NCBI GenBank assembly: GCA_900541715.1
Contig: UQLI01000004.1
Location: 9,781-73,780 of the forward strand
Direction of reading: 5' to 3'
Source of the DNA: an uncultured Collinsella sp.
GTDB lineage: Bacteria > Actinomycetota > Coriobacteriia > Coriobacteriales > Coriobacteriaceae
Length of the DNA stretch: 64,000 bases
Positions 16,192 to 24,777 of the stretch are shown here, one piece after another. The position numbers were made by a program, and so were the translations under genes. The first letter of the stretch is position 1. Every line of letters begins with the position of its first letter. The notes below the pieces were generated by a model that did not search any database, had not been told where the DNA came from, and was given only the letters and a program-made list of their open reading frames with translations.

Positions 16192-19100
16192 ATGGCGCAG
16201 GGGACGTTTGTGCAGGCGCTTCGCAAAGAGGCGGCGTTGAGAGGAACCTTTATGAAGGGGCGTTCGCTCATGCTCAACGGCGCCGTTCTGTCGATCGAGG
16301 ACAGCGGCTCGCGCTTCTCCAAAAACGTGACGGTTGAGGGCTCGGTGCGCGGCTCGCGCGGCGACCTGTACAGGACGCACGTGGCGCTTGACATGGACGA
16401 GCACGAGGTGATCGACTACGACTGCGATTGCCCCGCTGCCTATCGCTACCCCGGCATGTGCAAGCACGCCATCGCCACGGCGCTGGCGTACCTGGACGCC
16501 AGCGGTGCCGAGCCCGTCGAGGGCCTGCGCACGCCGGTCCGCACGTTTACGGCGCAGCCGAAACAGCCCGCGCGCACCGCGCCCAAAGCGCCGGCCGTCA
16601 ATCCCAACTTTCCCTTTCCGGCGCCCGTCCCCACGAGTCCCAGCCTCATGGCGGCGCTCTCCGATCTTTCGGACGCACGCATGGATGAGCTGGCGAGCAT
16701 GCGCCGCAAGCTCGCTGGCAGTGTGGATCCCGATGCCCCCAAGGCGGTGTTGGAGCCCTCGTTGGTGCCGTACTACAATCTACTGTTTGCCGACCGCTTT
16801 AGCTGGGCGCTCGAGCTTCGCATTCGTTGTGGATCGGTCTCCTACGTGGTCAAGGACATCGACGGCATGGCCGATGCCTACGTGCGCGGCGGCACCTTCT
16901 CGTACGGCAAGAAGCTCACGTTTGTCCATACGCCCGAAGCCTTCGAAGACGTGTCGACAAAGCTGCTCAACCTTGTTGTGACGACAGTTGCCTATCTCGA
17001 TGACATCACAAGCTCGCGTTCGGCGTCGTACGACTTTGCCCGCAGCGGTTTTGTCGCCGAGCGTCAGTTGCCGCTGTCCGAGCATAGCATCGTATATGTG
17101 CTGGACCTGCTGCGCGGCCAGACCATCTCCTTTGAGCCCGCTTGGTCGCGGGGGACGACGACGCATCGCACCTATGACGTGGCGGTTGAGCTGTCTCCGC
17201 AAGGGGAGGACGAGGCGTCCGCTAAGCGCCCACCGCTCCTTGCCGCCAAAATCGCGCCGGCGGCTGGTGGTAGCTACGATCTGCGCCTGCCGGCCGATGC
17301 ATACTGCTTTGCTTCGGGCGACGTAGCTTATCTGGTCGACACCCGCCGTGCGCGCCGCACCGATGTAGCGTTTGCCCAGCATGCGGCGCCGTTCCTATCG
17401 CGCTTGCTGCCCTGTCGCACGCCAGTCCATATCGCTGCCGACCAGGTGGGGGAGTTCTGTCGTATGGCTCTGCCCATTTTGCGCGACTATACCGACCTTA
17501 CCGCGCCCGCTGCGCTCGATGCCGTGGCGCCCGAGCCGAGCTTTGCTATGGCAATCGGCGTCGACGATGGGCTCGTGACCTGCAAAATTACGGTTACCTA
17601 CGGCGACTGGTCGGCAGACCTCTTTAGTCTGGGCGCTCCGGGCAGCCCCTTCGAAGAGCAGCGCCCGGGCGTGCCGCCCCGCGACGAGGTGGCGGAGTTT
17701 CGCGTTATGGACACGGCGGCTCTGTACTTCGATTTCTACGAGGGCGGTCTGGCGTTTGAGGAGCGCGATGACGAGAGCTTGTTCTGCCTGCTGACCGAGG
17801 GCCTATCCGCCCTGTCCAAGCTTGGTGAGGTCATGCTCAGCGACCGTCTGCGCCAGATTTCGGTCCGCCCCGCGCCCAAGCTTTCGGTGCGTGCGACCGT
17901 CAAGAGTAACCTGCTCGACGTCGAACTGAGCGCGAGCGGGCTTTCGGCGGCAGACCTTGCCATCTATCTGGACTCCTACAAGCGTCACCAGACGTTTGCG
18001 CGCCTTACGTCCGGCGACATCATTCGCCTGGACGAGGGCGCCCGAGCCGCGTTTGGCCTCGCCGAGGATCTGGGCGTCGATGCCGTCGACCTGCTCGACG
18101 GCGTGTTGCTTCCCGCATCGAGCACCCTGTTCGTCGATAGCATGCTCGCGCGCACGCCCGCGCTCGAGGCCGATCGCGACGCTGCGTTCCGCCGTACCGT
18201 CGAGCGTCTGGATACGCTCGGCAAGATGGACTTTACGGTGCCCGCCACGCTCAAGGCCACGCTTCGAGGCTACCAGGTCGATGGCTACCAGTGGCTCGGC
18301 TCGCTCGAGCACCTGGGTCTCGGCGGCATTTTGGCCGACGATATGGGCCTGGGCAAAACGCTGCAGATGATCGCACATATCCTGGCGCGTGTGGAAGCGG
18401 GGGACATTAAGCCCACGCTCGTGGTATGCCCCGCGTCGCTCGTGTACAACTGGACCGCCGAGCTGGAGCGCTTTGCCCCGTCGCTCGATGTGTGCGCCAT
18501 CGTGGGTGCCAAGGCGCAGCGCCGCGTGCAGATAGCCGGCGCTGACGAGCATAACGTGGTCGTGACGTCGTATGACCTCATGCGCCGCGATATCGACGAG
18601 TATGCCGAGCAGGACTTTGCCCGTGTGGTGCTCGACGAGGCCCAGTACATTAAAAACCCGCTCACGCAGGTGGCGCGCGCCGCAAAGCGCCTGCCTGCCG
18701 GCGTGCGCTTTGCCCTGACGGGCACGCCCATCGAAAACCGCCTATCCGAGCTCTGGAGCATCTTCGACTTTTTAATGCCGGGCCTGCTCGGCACGCGCGA
18801 GTCGTTTGCCAAGCGCTTCGAAAGCCCGGTCGAGCATGCCGAGGGCGACAGTGCCGCTCGCCTGCAGGCGCTCGTGTCGCCGTTTGTGCTGCGCCGTGTC
18901 AAGGAGGACGTGGTGGCCGACCTGCCCGAGAAGATCGAGGATACGGTCATGGCGCAGCTCACCGGCGAGCAGCGCAAGCTCTACCTGGCCAACCAGGACC
19001 GCATCGCCCAGCAGGTGCAGCACCGCGAGTCATCCGAGTTTAAGAAAGACAAGCTCAAGGTGCTCGCTGAGCTCACCAAGCTGCGCCAGATCTGCTGCGA

Positions 19101-19656
19101 CCCGCGTCTACACTACGAGGATTACAAGGCGGGGAGCGCCAAACTCGATACGTGCATGGAGCTCGTGCACGGCGCGCTCGACGGCGGGCATCGCATCCTG
19201 TTGTTCAGCCAGTTTACGGGTATGCTCGATATCATCGGTAAGCGCTTGGCCAAGGAGGACATCGCCTTCCTTAAGCTCACGGGCGCTTCGTCTAAGGAGA
19301 GCCGCGCCAAGATGGTCGCGCAGTTCCAAGCGGGCGAGGTTCCGGTCTTTTTGATTTCGCTCAAGGCGGGTGGCGTGGGCCTTAACCTGACGGCTGCCGA
19401 CGTGGTCATTCACTACGACCCGTGGTGGAACGTGGCGGCGCAGGACCAAGCGACTGACCGTGCACACCGTATTGGCCAGCAACATGCCGTGACCGTGTAC
19501 AAGCTCATCGCCAAGGACACGATCGAGGAACGCATTATGCAGATGCAGGAGTCCAAGCACGACCTGGTCAACAGCGTACTCGGCGGCGACGGCATCTCGT
19601 CGGCACTGTTCACGCGCGAGGATGTTCTGGCGCTTCTCGGCGGCGACGGGCGCTAG
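16192..19656 (+). CDS. SNF2-family helicase with N-terminal SWIM zinc finger
   Basis: A 1154-residue ATP-dependent DNA translocase of the bacterial SWIM-SNF2 (HepA/RapA-like) type. The SWIM finger reads CDCPAAYRYPGMCKH at about residues 78-92, then a long middle region without a clear motif. The motor has Walker A DDMGLGKT at about 716-723, DEAQ box at about 814, LTGTPIENRLSELWS, and in lobe 2 LLFSQFTGMLD, FLISLKAGGVGLNL and DRAHRIGQ. The start chosen is ATG 16192, five bases after GGAGG. An in-frame GTG at 16174 lies inside the palindrome arm. Its role may be chromatin or transcription-complex remodelling; no partner is adjacent. Confidence 0.92.
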   Translation: MAQGTFVQALRKEAALRGTFMKGRSLMLNGAVLSIEDSGSRFSKNVTVEGSVRGSRGDLYRTHVALDMDEHEVIDYDCDCPAAYRYPGMCKHAIATALAYLDASGAEPVEGLRTPVRTFTAQPKQPARTAPKAPAVNPNFPFPAPVPTSPSLMAALSDLSDARMDELASMRRKLAGSVDPDAPKAVLEPSLVPYYNLLFADRFSWALELRIRCGSVSYVVKDIDGMADAYVRGGTFSYGKKLTFVHTPEAFEDVSTKLLNLVVTTVAYLDDITSSRSASYDFARSGFVAERQLPLSEHSIVYVLDLLRGQTISFEPAWSRGTTTHRTYDVAVELSPQGEDEASAKRPPLLAAKIAPAAGGSYDLRLPADAYCFASGDVAYLVDTRRARRTDVAFAQHAAPFLSRLLPCRTPVHIAADQVGEFCRMALPILRDYTDLTAPAALDAVAPEPSFAMAIGVDDGLVTCKITVTYGDWSADLFSLGAPGSPFEEQRPGVPPRDEVAEFRVMDTAALYFDFYEGGLAFEERDDESLFCLLTEGLSALSKLGEVMLSDRLRQISVRPAPKLSVRATVKSNLLDVELSASGLSAADLAIYLDSYKRHQTFARLTSGDIIRLDEGARAAFGLAEDLGVDAVDLLDGVLLPASSTLFVDSMLARTPALEADRDAAFRRTVERLDTLGKMDFTVPATLKATLRGYQVDGYQWLGSLEHLGLGGILADDMGLGKTLQMIAHILARVEAGDIKPTLVVCPASLVYNWTAELERFAPSLDVCAIVGAKAQRRVQIAGADEHNVVVTSYDLMRRDIDEYAEQDFARVVLDEAQYIKNPLTQVARAAKRLPAGVRFALTGTPIENRLSELWSIFDFLMPGLLGTRESFAKRFESPVEHAEGDSAARLQALVSPFVLRRVKEDVVADLPEKIEDTVMAQLTGEQRKLYLANQDRIAQQVQHRESSEFKKDKLKVLAELTKLRQICCDPRLHYEDYKAGSAKLDTCMELVHGALDGGHRILLFSQFTGMLDIIGKRLAKEDIAFLKLTGASSKESRAKMVAQFQAGEVPVFLISLKAGGVGLNLTAADVVIHYDPWWNVAAQDQATDRAHRIGQQHAVTVYKLIAKDTIEERIMQMQESKHDLVNSVLGGDGISSALFTREDVLALLGGDGR

Positions 19657-19821
19657 CCGCGCGCGGGGTGGGACTGCTGGAGTGGGCAGGACGGTCGACG
19701 CATTTTGGCCCGACCGCTTGCCTGATCCGTTATGTGTTCATTTGCAATGCCGTGGATGGTTTGTCTGCCTTTGGGCATAAGAACCATCAAGAACATTGGC
19801 ACATCAGCAAAGGAGAACATC

Positions 19822-20184
19822 ATGGCGAAATTCTTTAAGGACCCCGACGGTAAGCTCATCGCTGCCCTTGGCGACGACGTTGCGACCCCTGCCGGTTGCA
19901 CGGAACTGACCGCAAACACTGAGGACGCGGCGCACGAGAAGCACGTGCCTGTTGTCGAGACCGAGCGCGACGGTCACGTGATTCGTGCACGCGTTGGCTC
20001 GGTCGAGCACCCCAGCCTGCCCGAACACTACATTGAGTGGATTGCGCTTGAGGCCGAGGGCCGCTTAGAGGTTCATTACCTTGAGCCCGGCATGAAACCC
20101 GCGACGTTTTTCGCGGGCGGCTCCAAGACCGGTACCGTCTATGCCTACTGCAACCTGCACGGGCTGTGGTCCGCGACATTCTAG
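19822..20184 (+). CDS. Superoxide reductase (neelaredoxin/desulfoferrodoxin family)
   Basis: A 120-residue non-haem iron protein that reduces superoxide to peroxide in anaerobes. The iron-centre ligands are visible: EKHVP near 34-38, VEHPSLPEHYIEWI (His ligands) near 56-69, and the C-terminal CNLHGLW with the Cys and His ligands. It lacks the N-terminal rubredoxin-like Cys4 centre, which places it in the one-iron (neelaredoxin) class. Start: ATG with AAAGGAG upstream. It is monocistronic, with a terminator at 20230-20262. Confidence 0.92.
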   Translation: MAKFFKDPDGKLIAALGDDVATPAGCTELTANTEDAAHEKHVPVVETERDGHVIRARVGSVEHPSLPEHYIEWIALEAEGRLEVHYLEPGMKPATFFAGGSKTGTVYAYCNLHGLWSATF

Positions 20185-20229
20185 GAGCGCGCCCCCGCTC
20201 GGGGTATCATAGCTAGCATATGCACATGC

Positions 20230-20262
20230 AAGCGCCGGCTGCATTATGCGGTCGGCGCTTTT
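20230..20262 (+). terminator. Intrinsic terminator after the superoxide reductase gene
   Basis: AAGCGCCG (20230-20237) pairs with CGGCGCTT (20253-20260). The stem is followed by TT and a T-rich stretch, and part of the loop can also pair. Confidence 0.7.
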
Positions 20263-20301
20263 ACTACGATTTCGATGGTTTACGACGGAAAGGGCTGAGC
20301 C

Positions 20302-22287
20302 ATGAAGCTCGCGCTTGCACAGATCGATATGCGCCTTGGGGATGTTGAGGGCATTTGCGGCCGCATCGAGGACCAGGCTCGTCTGGCCCACGAGCGCGGG
20401 GCGCGCGTGCTGTGCGTTCCGGCTCCGCTCTTTATGGGCGCCATGCCCGGTGGCCTGGTGGGCGCTGCCGACTTTGAGCACGACGTGCTTGCCGGTTTGA
20501 CTGGTGTCGCCGAGCGTATCCAGGAGCTTGACATGATCTGCATCGTGCCCGCGGCGGTTTCGTTTGAGGGCCAACCGCTGCTCGACTACATGATGCTCAA
20601 GGACGGTCATGTGGTGCCGGCGCGTTCGAGCATTGCCCTGCAGCGTGGCGAGAACAACGACACGCGTTGGGCGCCGCCGGTGTTCGACGTGGACGGCGTG
20701 CGCATCGCCGTGATTTTTGACTTGGACCGCGAGCTCGAGATGTTGCCGACCGGCGTCGACCTCATCGCGTATTTCCAATTCAACGCGTTTGACATGACCG
20801 ACCGCGAGACTGCCGCCATTGCCGCCGTTCGCAGCGGCGCCTACCGCAAGATCGCATCCAAGCGCAGCGTGTGGTTTGCCTGTATGGCGCCGGTCGGTGC
20901 CTATGACGAGTCGGTGTATACCGGCGGTTCGTTTGTGCTCGACGACTGCGGTCGCGTGGTGGCCCAGGCGCCGTGTTTTGAGGAGAGCCTGCTGGTTCAG
21001 GAGATTCAGCGCGGCGTGATGCTCGATGCCCTGGAAGATCACGAACTGCCCGAGTTCCGTTCCGAGGAGTGGTTGTGGCAGGCGCTGGTGCTCGCCGTGC
21101 GCGACAACGCTCGGGCCCACGGTGCGTCGCGTGCTGTGGTGGCACTCGAGGGTGACCTGCCGTCATCCCTGCTGGCGGCGCTGGCCGTTGACGCTCTGGG
21201 TCCGCGTAACGTAATTGGCCTGGTGCTGGGGCGCAACCGTATCTTTACGCCGGCGCAGGAAGAGGCCGAGGCTGCCCGCTGCGCCGCCGTCCGCGCCATC
21301 GCCGAGCGTTTGCACATTCGCACCGTCGAGCGCGATGCACCGGATGCGGCGCGTGTGCTCGATCGCGACGTGTCGGCGGGCGATGCCGAGCGTCTGCGCT
21401 CGCGCACGCTGGGCCTCATGCTGGAGGACACGGCGCTCGAGCTGGGTGCGATGGCGCTGAGCCCGCTGTCCAAAACCGAGTACGCGCTGGCGGCGCCGGC
21501 GCTTTGCGGCGGCTACCAGGGCGACTTTGCGCCCTTTGGCGATGTGTACCTGTCGACGCTTGAGTTTGTGGCGCGTGTGCGCAACCGCACGTCTGCCGTG
21601 GTGCCCCAAGAGCTCGTGACGCTCAACGCGGTGGAAGATTGTATGGAGCGAGTGCTGGCGCAGGCGCTCTCGACGCTCGACGGTCCGGTCGATATGCTCG
21701 ACCGCGCGGCACAGCTGCTCGGCGGGCTTGAGCCGGGTGAGGTCGATGGCGCGCTCGAGGCGCACGTGGACCGCAATCGAGCTTTCGACGACATCCCGAT
21801 GGCCGCTGGCAAGCCTGAGGCTTGCTCGCTGCTGCTGATGCTCGTTCGACAGGGTGAGACTGCCCGCCGCATGTTGCCGATGGCGCCGATCGTCTCGGCC
21901 CGTTCGTTTGCCGAGCGTGCCTGGCCGTATATGCTCGCGTGGTCCGACCTGGGGCTTAACGGCAAGGAGCGTATGACGGTCGATTCGCTGGCGCGCGCCG
22001 AGGTGCGCCGTTTTGCTGACGAGGATACGAGCGAGCGCGTGCGAAACGAGATGATGGGCGTGCTGGGCGAGCTACTGGGTATTTCGCCCGAGCAGATGGA
22101 GGAGCTGCGCTCTGAGGACGGTCAGCGTCGTTTGCATGAGGGAATGAAAAAGTTCGAGGGCGAGGTTCAGGACGCCATCGATAAGATGATGGGCGGCCAG
22201 GGCGGACCGCAGGGTGGGCCTCAGGGTGGTCCGATGCCGCATCCGCCGGTTGATCCCCGACAGTTCCCATTCTTCTCGCAGAACTAA
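20302..22287 (+). CDS. NAD-synthetase-like protein with both active sites eroded
   Basis: A 661-residue protein with the two-domain plan of glutamine-dependent NAD synthetase: an N-terminal nitrilase fold (1-245) and a C-terminal ATP-pyrophosphatase fold (255-575). Alignment by eye is clear, for instance DFAPFGDVYLSTLEFVARVRN with the usual GGFAPIKDV region. The key residues are changed. The catalytic Glu position reads CVPAPLF (A41), the Lys position falls in ARSSIAL, and the nucleophile Cys position reads AVIFDLD (F139). The PP-loop SGGxDS reads LEGDLPSS (282-289). The tail is Gly/Gln/Pro-rich (GGQGGPQGGPQGGP). It is therefore probably not an NAD synthetase. A structural or regulatory role is inferred; the open frame is intact and codon use is normal. 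Confidence 0.75.
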   Translation: MKLALAQIDMRLGDVEGICGRIEDQARLAHERGARVLCVPAPLFMGAMPGGLVGAADFEHDVLAGLTGVAERIQELDMICIVPAAVSFEGQPLLDYMMLKDGHVVPARSSIALQRGENNDTRWAPPVFDVDGVRIAVIFDLDRELEMLPTGVDLIAYFQFNAFDMTDRETAAIAAVRSGAYRKIASKRSVWFACMAPVGAYDESVYTGGSFVLDDCGRVVAQAPCFEESLLVQEIQRGVMLDALEDHELPEFRSEEWLWQALVLAVRDNARAHGASRAVVALEGDLPSSLLAALAVDALGPRNVIGLVLGRNRIFTPAQEEAEAARCAAVRAIAERLHIRTVERDAPDAARVLDRDVSAGDAERLRSRTLGLMLEDTALELGAMALSPLSKTEYALAAPALCGGYQGDFAPFGDVYLSTLEFVARVRNRTSAVVPQELVTLNAVEDCMERVLAQALSTLDGPVDMLDRAAQLLGGLEPGEVDGALEAHVDRNRAFDDIPMAAGKPEACSLLLMLVRQGETARRMLPMAPIVSARSFAERAWPYMLAWSDLGLNGKERMTVDSLARAEVRRFADEDTSERVRNEMMGVLGELLGISPEQMEELRSEDGQRRLHEGMKKFEGEVQDAIDKMMGGQGGPQGGPQGGPMPHPPVDPRQFPFFSQN

Positions 22288-22424
22288 ACTGGGGATGGGA
22301 TTCGCTGCCAACCCCGATACTTCAACTAAGCATCTTGACCCCGTTGTGTTATTCTAGAACAGACGTTCGTGAATGATGCGCGGGGCCTTGCCTTGTGCTG
22401 TGCTGGTGACGAGGGGAGGTTGGC

Positions 22425-22946
22425 TTGGTTATCTTGGGCATTGACCCCGGTTTGGCCCATACGGGTTGGGGGATTATCGAGGAGCGGCGTGGCGAGGTTC
22501 GCTGCCGTGCCTACGGTTGCATCGAGACCAGCGCGGGCAGCCCGCTCGCGGTGCGCCTGTCGCATATCGCCCGTGACCTTAAGGATGTCGTCGAGCGTTA
22601 TCGACCCGACACGGCTGCTGTCGAGAGCATCTACTTTGGCGCCAACGTTCGTTCGGCCATCCCCACGGCGCATGCCCGCGGTGCCGCGCTCGTGGCGCTT
22701 TCGGAGTGCGCGCTCGAGATTGGCGAGTACACGCCCATGCAGATCAAACAGGCTGTGGTGGGCACCGGCGCCGCGGACAAGCGGCAGGTCGCCTACATGG
22801 TACGCACGCTAACACAGCTCGACCACGACCCGCATCCCGACCATGCCGCCGATGCCCTGGCCTGCGCCATCTGCCACGTAAACCTCAGCCGCACCCGCGC
22901 ACTCACCGGTGGCGAGTTCTATCAACAGAGAGGAACCGGATACTGA
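22425..22946 (+). CDS. ruvC: Holliday junction endonuclease RuvC
   Basis: Resolves Holliday junctions made during recombination, acting with RuvAB. The 173-residue protein shows GIDPGLAHTGWG with catalytic D7, the Glu in AAVESIYFG (E67), and the last acidic pair in HAADALACAI near 139-145. The start is TTG at 22425, with GGGGAGG five bases upstream; no ATG fits. Its stop overlaps the ruvA ATG (TGATG). Confidence 0.97.
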   Translation: MVILGIDPGLAHTGWGIIEERRGEVRCRAYGCIETSAGSPLAVRLSHIARDLKDVVERYRPDTAAVESIYFGANVRSAIPTAHARGAALVALSECALEIGEYTPMQIKQAVVGTGAADKRQVAYMVRTLTQLDHDPHPDHAADALACAICHVNLSRTRALTGGEFYQQRGTGY

Positions 22947-23566
22947 TGATTTCCCAGCTCCACGGAACGCTTGTCGAGGCCACGATGAGCTCGGCCGTCG
23001 TCGATGTGTCGGGCGTTGGCTTTGAGCTCGGCATCTCGGGCAGCACTGCGGCCACGTTGCCGACGCCCGGCGGCGAGGTCCGCCTCTACACGCGTATGCA
23101 GGTGCGCGAGGACGCCATGACACTTTTCGGTTTTTCCTCAAAGGATGAGCGCACGATGTTCGACCGGCTCGTGTCCGTCTCGGGCGTTGGCCCGCGCTTG
23201 GCGCTCGCCGTGCTTTCCACCTATACCGTGGGGCGGCTGTATTCGCTGGTGATGGCCGAGGACGACAAGGGCATGGCCAAGGTACCCGGTGTGGGCAAAA
23301 AGACAGCTCAGCGCCTGATCCTGGAACTCAAGAGCACCTTTGCCAAGGATAAGGGCTTTGTGCCGGTCGACGTGATTCCCGGCCAGGTTGCGATGCCGGT
23401 TCCTGCCGCCGCTCCTTCGGCGATCGATGATGCCCGTGCGGCACTCCTTTCCATGGGTTTTAGTCCGCAGGAGACCGATGTTGCCCTGAGCGGGTATGAT
23501 GGGCAGGATATGCGTGTCGAGGACTTGCTCGGCGCGGCGCTTAAGCGACTCGGAATGGATGCGTGA
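22946..23566 (+). CDS. ruvA: Holliday junction branch migration protein RuvA
   Basis: A 206-residue junction-recognition subunit that loads RuvB. The N-terminal OB-fold (MISQLHGTLVEA) is followed by helix-hairpin-helix motifs (VSGVGPRLALAVLS, VPGVGKKTAQRLILEL) and a C-terminal RuvB-contacting domain (DDARAALLSMGFSPQETDVAL). The start is the ATG overlapping the ruvC stop. Its own stop overlaps the ruvB ATG, so translation of the three genes is coupled. Confidence 0.97.
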   Translation: MISQLHGTLVEATMSSAVVDVSGVGFELGISGSTAATLPTPGGEVRLYTRMQVREDAMTLFGFSSKDERTMFDRLVSVSGVGPRLALAVLSTYTVGRLYSLVMAEDDKGMAKVPGVGKKTAQRLILELKSTFAKDKGFVPVDVIPGQVAMPVPAAAPSAIDDARAALLSMGFSPQETDVALSGYDGQDMRVEDLLGAALKRLGMDA

Positions 23567-24633
23567 TGTGGGAAGCCGATGACTCTCAGGACCTGTGGGC
23601 GACGCCCGGCAACTCGCCGGCGGCATCCATGGCGCACGGCGAGCGCATGGTGGGCTCGGAGCTAACGCCCGAGGACCTCGATGTCGACCGCACTTTGCGC
23701 CCCCAGCGCCTGGACGACTACTGTGGCCAGGAGCACATCAAGCAGAGTCTGCGCGTGTTGATCGAAGCGGCGCAGAGCCGTGGCGAGACGCTCGACCACG
23801 TGATTTTCTCGGGTCCTCCGGGCCTGGGCAAGACCACGCTGGCCACCGTTATCGCCAACGAGCTGGGCGCTCAGATCAAGACCACGAGTGGCCCTGCCAT
23901 CGCGCGCACGGGTGACCTGGCGGCCATCCTTACTAACTTGCAGCCGGGTGATGTGCTGTTTATCGACGAGATCCACCGCCTCAACCGTTCGGTCGAGGAG
24001 GTCCTGTACCCCGCGATGGAGGACTTTGCCCTCGATATCGTGATTGGCAAGGGTCCGGCGGCTCGCTCGATTCGCCTGGATATTCCCAAGTTTACGCTGG
24101 TAGCGGCAACGACCCGCTCAGGCATGTTGACCGGCCCGTTGCGCGACCGCTTTGGCATTTCATATCGCCTGGATTACTACACGGTCGAGGAGCTCGCGCA
24201 GATTGTGACGCGCTCGGCGACTATCCTGGGCGTGACGATCGACCACCCCAGTGCACTCGAGATCGGCTCGCGTTCGCGCGGCACGCCACGTCTTGCCAAC
24301 CGCCTGCTCAAGCGCGTGCGCGACTATGCGCAGGTGCGCGGCAACGGTCCCATTGAGCTCGATATCTGCCGTCAGGCACTCGAGTTCTTTGAGATCGACG
24401 AGCTCGGCCTGGACTGGATGGATATTCGCATTTTGGAGACGCTCGCCAAGACGTTCTCCGGTCGTGCCGTGGGACTTACGACCCTTGCCAGCGCGGTGGG
24501 CGAGGACCCGGGCACGCTCGAGGATGTCTATGAGCCCTATTTGCTGCAGTGCGGGTTGATGATTCGTACGCCGCAGGGCCGTCAGGCAACCCTTCGCACC
24601 TTTGAGCACCTGGGGATTGAACCTACCGTTTAG
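23566..24633 (+). CDS. ruvB: Holliday junction branch migration ATPase RuvB
   Basis: A 355-residue AAA+ motor that drives branch migration. Walker A GPPGLGKTTLA, Walker B VLFIDEIHRL, sensor 1 ATTRSG and the arginine-finger region GPLRDRFG are present. The C-terminal winged helix contains TLEDVYEPYLLQCGLM. The start is ATG 23566, sharing bases with the ruvA stop; a GTG three bases earlier is less likely. Confidence 0.97.
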   Translation: MWEADDSQDLWATPGNSPAASMAHGERMVGSELTPEDLDVDRTLRPQRLDDYCGQEHIKQSLRVLIEAAQSRGETLDHVIFSGPPGLGKTTLATVIANELGAQIKTTSGPAIARTGDLAAILTNLQPGDVLFIDEIHRLNRSVEEVLYPAMEDFALDIVIGKGPAARSIRLDIPKFTLVAATTRSGMLTGPLRDRFGISYRLDYYTVEELAQIVTRSATILGVTIDHPSALEIGSRSRGTPRLANRLLKRVRDYAQVRGNGPIELDICRQALEFFEIDELGLDWMDIRILETLAKTFSGRAVGLTTLASAVGEDPGTLEDVYEPYLLQCGLMIRTPQGRQATLRTFEHLGIEPTV

Positions 24634-24777
24634 GGCGCTTTATTTTGGCGGGCTGTTGGGCTATCGCTGGGCATCGGGTAAACATATCGCCGTTCATCGG
24701 TTATGGGCGTTTTACTATTGCGCGCCCGTGCTATGCTGAATTGGTCTTTTTCTCATTCGGTAACGAAAGGACCGCCC

